Below are positions 19,321 through 20,051 of a DNA stretch of 20,051 bases, one piece after another. The notes below the pieces were generated by a model that was not told the DNA's origin, ran no database searches, and saw only the letters and a program-made list of their open reading frames with translations. The position numbers and the translations under genes are program-made. This DNA comes from JBBQVO01 sp038211505 (GTDB lineage Bacteria > Chloroflexota > Dehalococcoidia > DSTF01 > JACRBR01), in contig JBBQVO010000044.1 in assembly GCA_038211505.1 (NCBI GenBank), positions 1 to 20,051 of the forward strand, written 5' to 3'. Each line of letters starts with the position of its first letter. Positions within the stretch are counted from its first letter, which is position 1.

Positions 19321-20051
19321 GAATGCGGTGAAGGCGAAGTGGCGGGCGGGCGAGGTGACGTTCGGGTGCTGGCTGTCGATTCCGAGTGCGTTCTCGGCGG
19401 AGATCATTGCGCATCAGGGGTTCGACTGGGCGTGCATCGACATGCAGCACGGCGTCATCGACTACAAGGACGCAGTGTCGATGCTGCTGGCGCTGAGCAC
19501 GACGGACACCGTGCCGTTCGTGCGCGTGCCGTGGAACGAGTACGGCATCATCGGCAAGATGCTCGATGCTGGCGCGATGGGGATCATCATCCCGATGGTG
19601 AACAGTGTTGAGGAAGCACAGGCGGCGGTCGCGGCGTGCCGCTATGCGCCGATCGGCAGCCGCAGCTACGGCCCGACGCGCGCGCCGCTCTACGCCGGCG
19701 CCGACTACTACGCGCACGCCGACGACGAGATCGCCTGCATCCCGATGATCGAGACCCGGCGCGCGCTCGACGACCTCGAGGCGATTCTCAACGTGCCGGG
19801 GATCGACGCCGTCTACGTCGGTCCCGCCGATATGAGCATCACGCTCGGCCTGCCGCCGGCGATGGACAACGGCGGCGCGTTCGAGGAGGCGCGGCTGGCG
19901 ATCGCCGCCGCGTGCGCCAAGCGCGGCATCGCGCCCGGCATCCACGCCAACGCGTCGCTCGCGGCGAAGCACGCGGCCGCCGGCTATTCGGATGATCACG
20001 ATCAGCCACGATATCGTGGCGATGGCGTCGGGGATGACGGCGGATCTGGCG
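19313..20051 (+). CDS. HpcH/HpaI-family class II aldolase, right end cut and frameshifted near 19987
   Basis: This gene encodes a metal-dependent pyruvate/2-keto-acid aldolase of the HpcH/HpaI family. Visible signatures are TFGCWLSIPSAFSAEIIA, IDMQHGVIDY with the catalytic His46, VPFVRVPWNE with Arg71, GIIIPMVNS, GSRSYGPTRA, PMIETRRALDD with metal ligand Glu147, and VYVGPADMSITLG with Asp173. These match E. coli HpaI/HpcH His45, Arg70, Glu149 and Asp175, recalled from memory, within two positions. ATG 19313 overlaps the nagB stop by 8 bases; GGAG lies upstream. After GY (about residue 225) the frame gives a non-family string (SDDHDQPRYR). Dropping one T at 19987-19988 restores RMITISHDIVAMASGMTADLA, as the family requires. 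This is probably a sequence error. The gene continues past the window. Substrate unknown. Confidence 0.88.
   Translation, partial: MRENAVKAKWRAGEVTFGCWLSIPSAFSAEIIAHQGFDWACIDMQHGVIDYKDAVSMLLALSTTDTVPFVRVPWNEYGIIGKMLDAGAMGIIIPMVNSVEEAQAAVAACRYAPIGSRSYGPTRAPLYAGADYYAHADDEIACIPMIETRRALDDLEAILNVPGIDAVYVGPADMSITLGLPPAMDNGGAFEEARLAIAAACAKRGIAPGIHANASLAAKHAAAGYSDDHDQPRYRGDGVGDDGGSG

Overview
The window is high-GC bacterial DNA with densely packed genes on both strands. No rRNA or tRNA was seen, and no gene fixes the taxon. Several features together suggest Chloroflexota, perhaps a Dehalococcoidia-like lineage. These are a secreted protein with a Thr/Pro linker, thrombospondin type 3 calcium repeats and a dockerin-like tail; an F420/flavin-type PPOX protein; many apparently leaderless genes; and intergenic DNA full of short low-complexity repeats. 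This assignment is inference. Two probable single-base indels (about 9149 and 19987) suggest an uncurated, possibly metagenomic or long-read, assembly.

Layout. 1-518 (-): start of an SDR-type epimerase that runs off the left edge. 650-1930 (-): a LarA-family nickel-dependent racemase. Divergent from it, 2030-3449 (+) is a two-gene overlapping operon: a GntA/YqcI-YcgG heme N-oxygenase followed by a DUF1989 protein. 3695-3910 (+): a cold-shock protein with a long leader and a strong terminator. 4054-6264 (-): an MMPL/RND exporter. 6496-8604 (+): NAD-dependent DNA ligase LigA. 8738-9986 (+): a frameshifted secreted protein (CARDB-like, TSP3, dockerin-like). 9987-10334: intergenic repeats and a terminator. 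10335-11018 (-): a protein of unknown function. 11216-12391 (+): an M20 amidohydrolase. 12392-12731: a repeat-filled gap. 12735-14501 (+): hemB followed with no gap by a GIY-YIG nuclease-like gene. 14615-15629 (-): a PPOX flavoprotein and a YqeK-like HD phosphohydrolase. 15946-17475 (-): a multi-pass GT-C-like membrane protein. 17699-18010 (-): a small membrane protein with 11-residue repeats. 18149-18538 (+): a small membrane protein. 18574-20051 (+): NagB overlapped by an HpaI-type aldolase that runs off the right edge.

Two start types coexist. One group of genes has clear Shine-Dalgarno sites (the epimerase, csp, the exporter, the 227-aa protein, the M20 enzyme, the 11-mer protein). Seven others have no Shine-Dalgarno site but carry a TANNNT -10-like hexamer 5 to 7 bases before the ATG, as expected for leaderless transcripts.

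Most of the genes are housekeeping or common metabolic genes. The parts that deserve attention are the gntA-like/DUF1989 pair (both families act on guanidino-type compounds), the GIY-YIG/winged-helix gene abutting hemB, the leaderless promoter set, and the several families of intergenic repeats.
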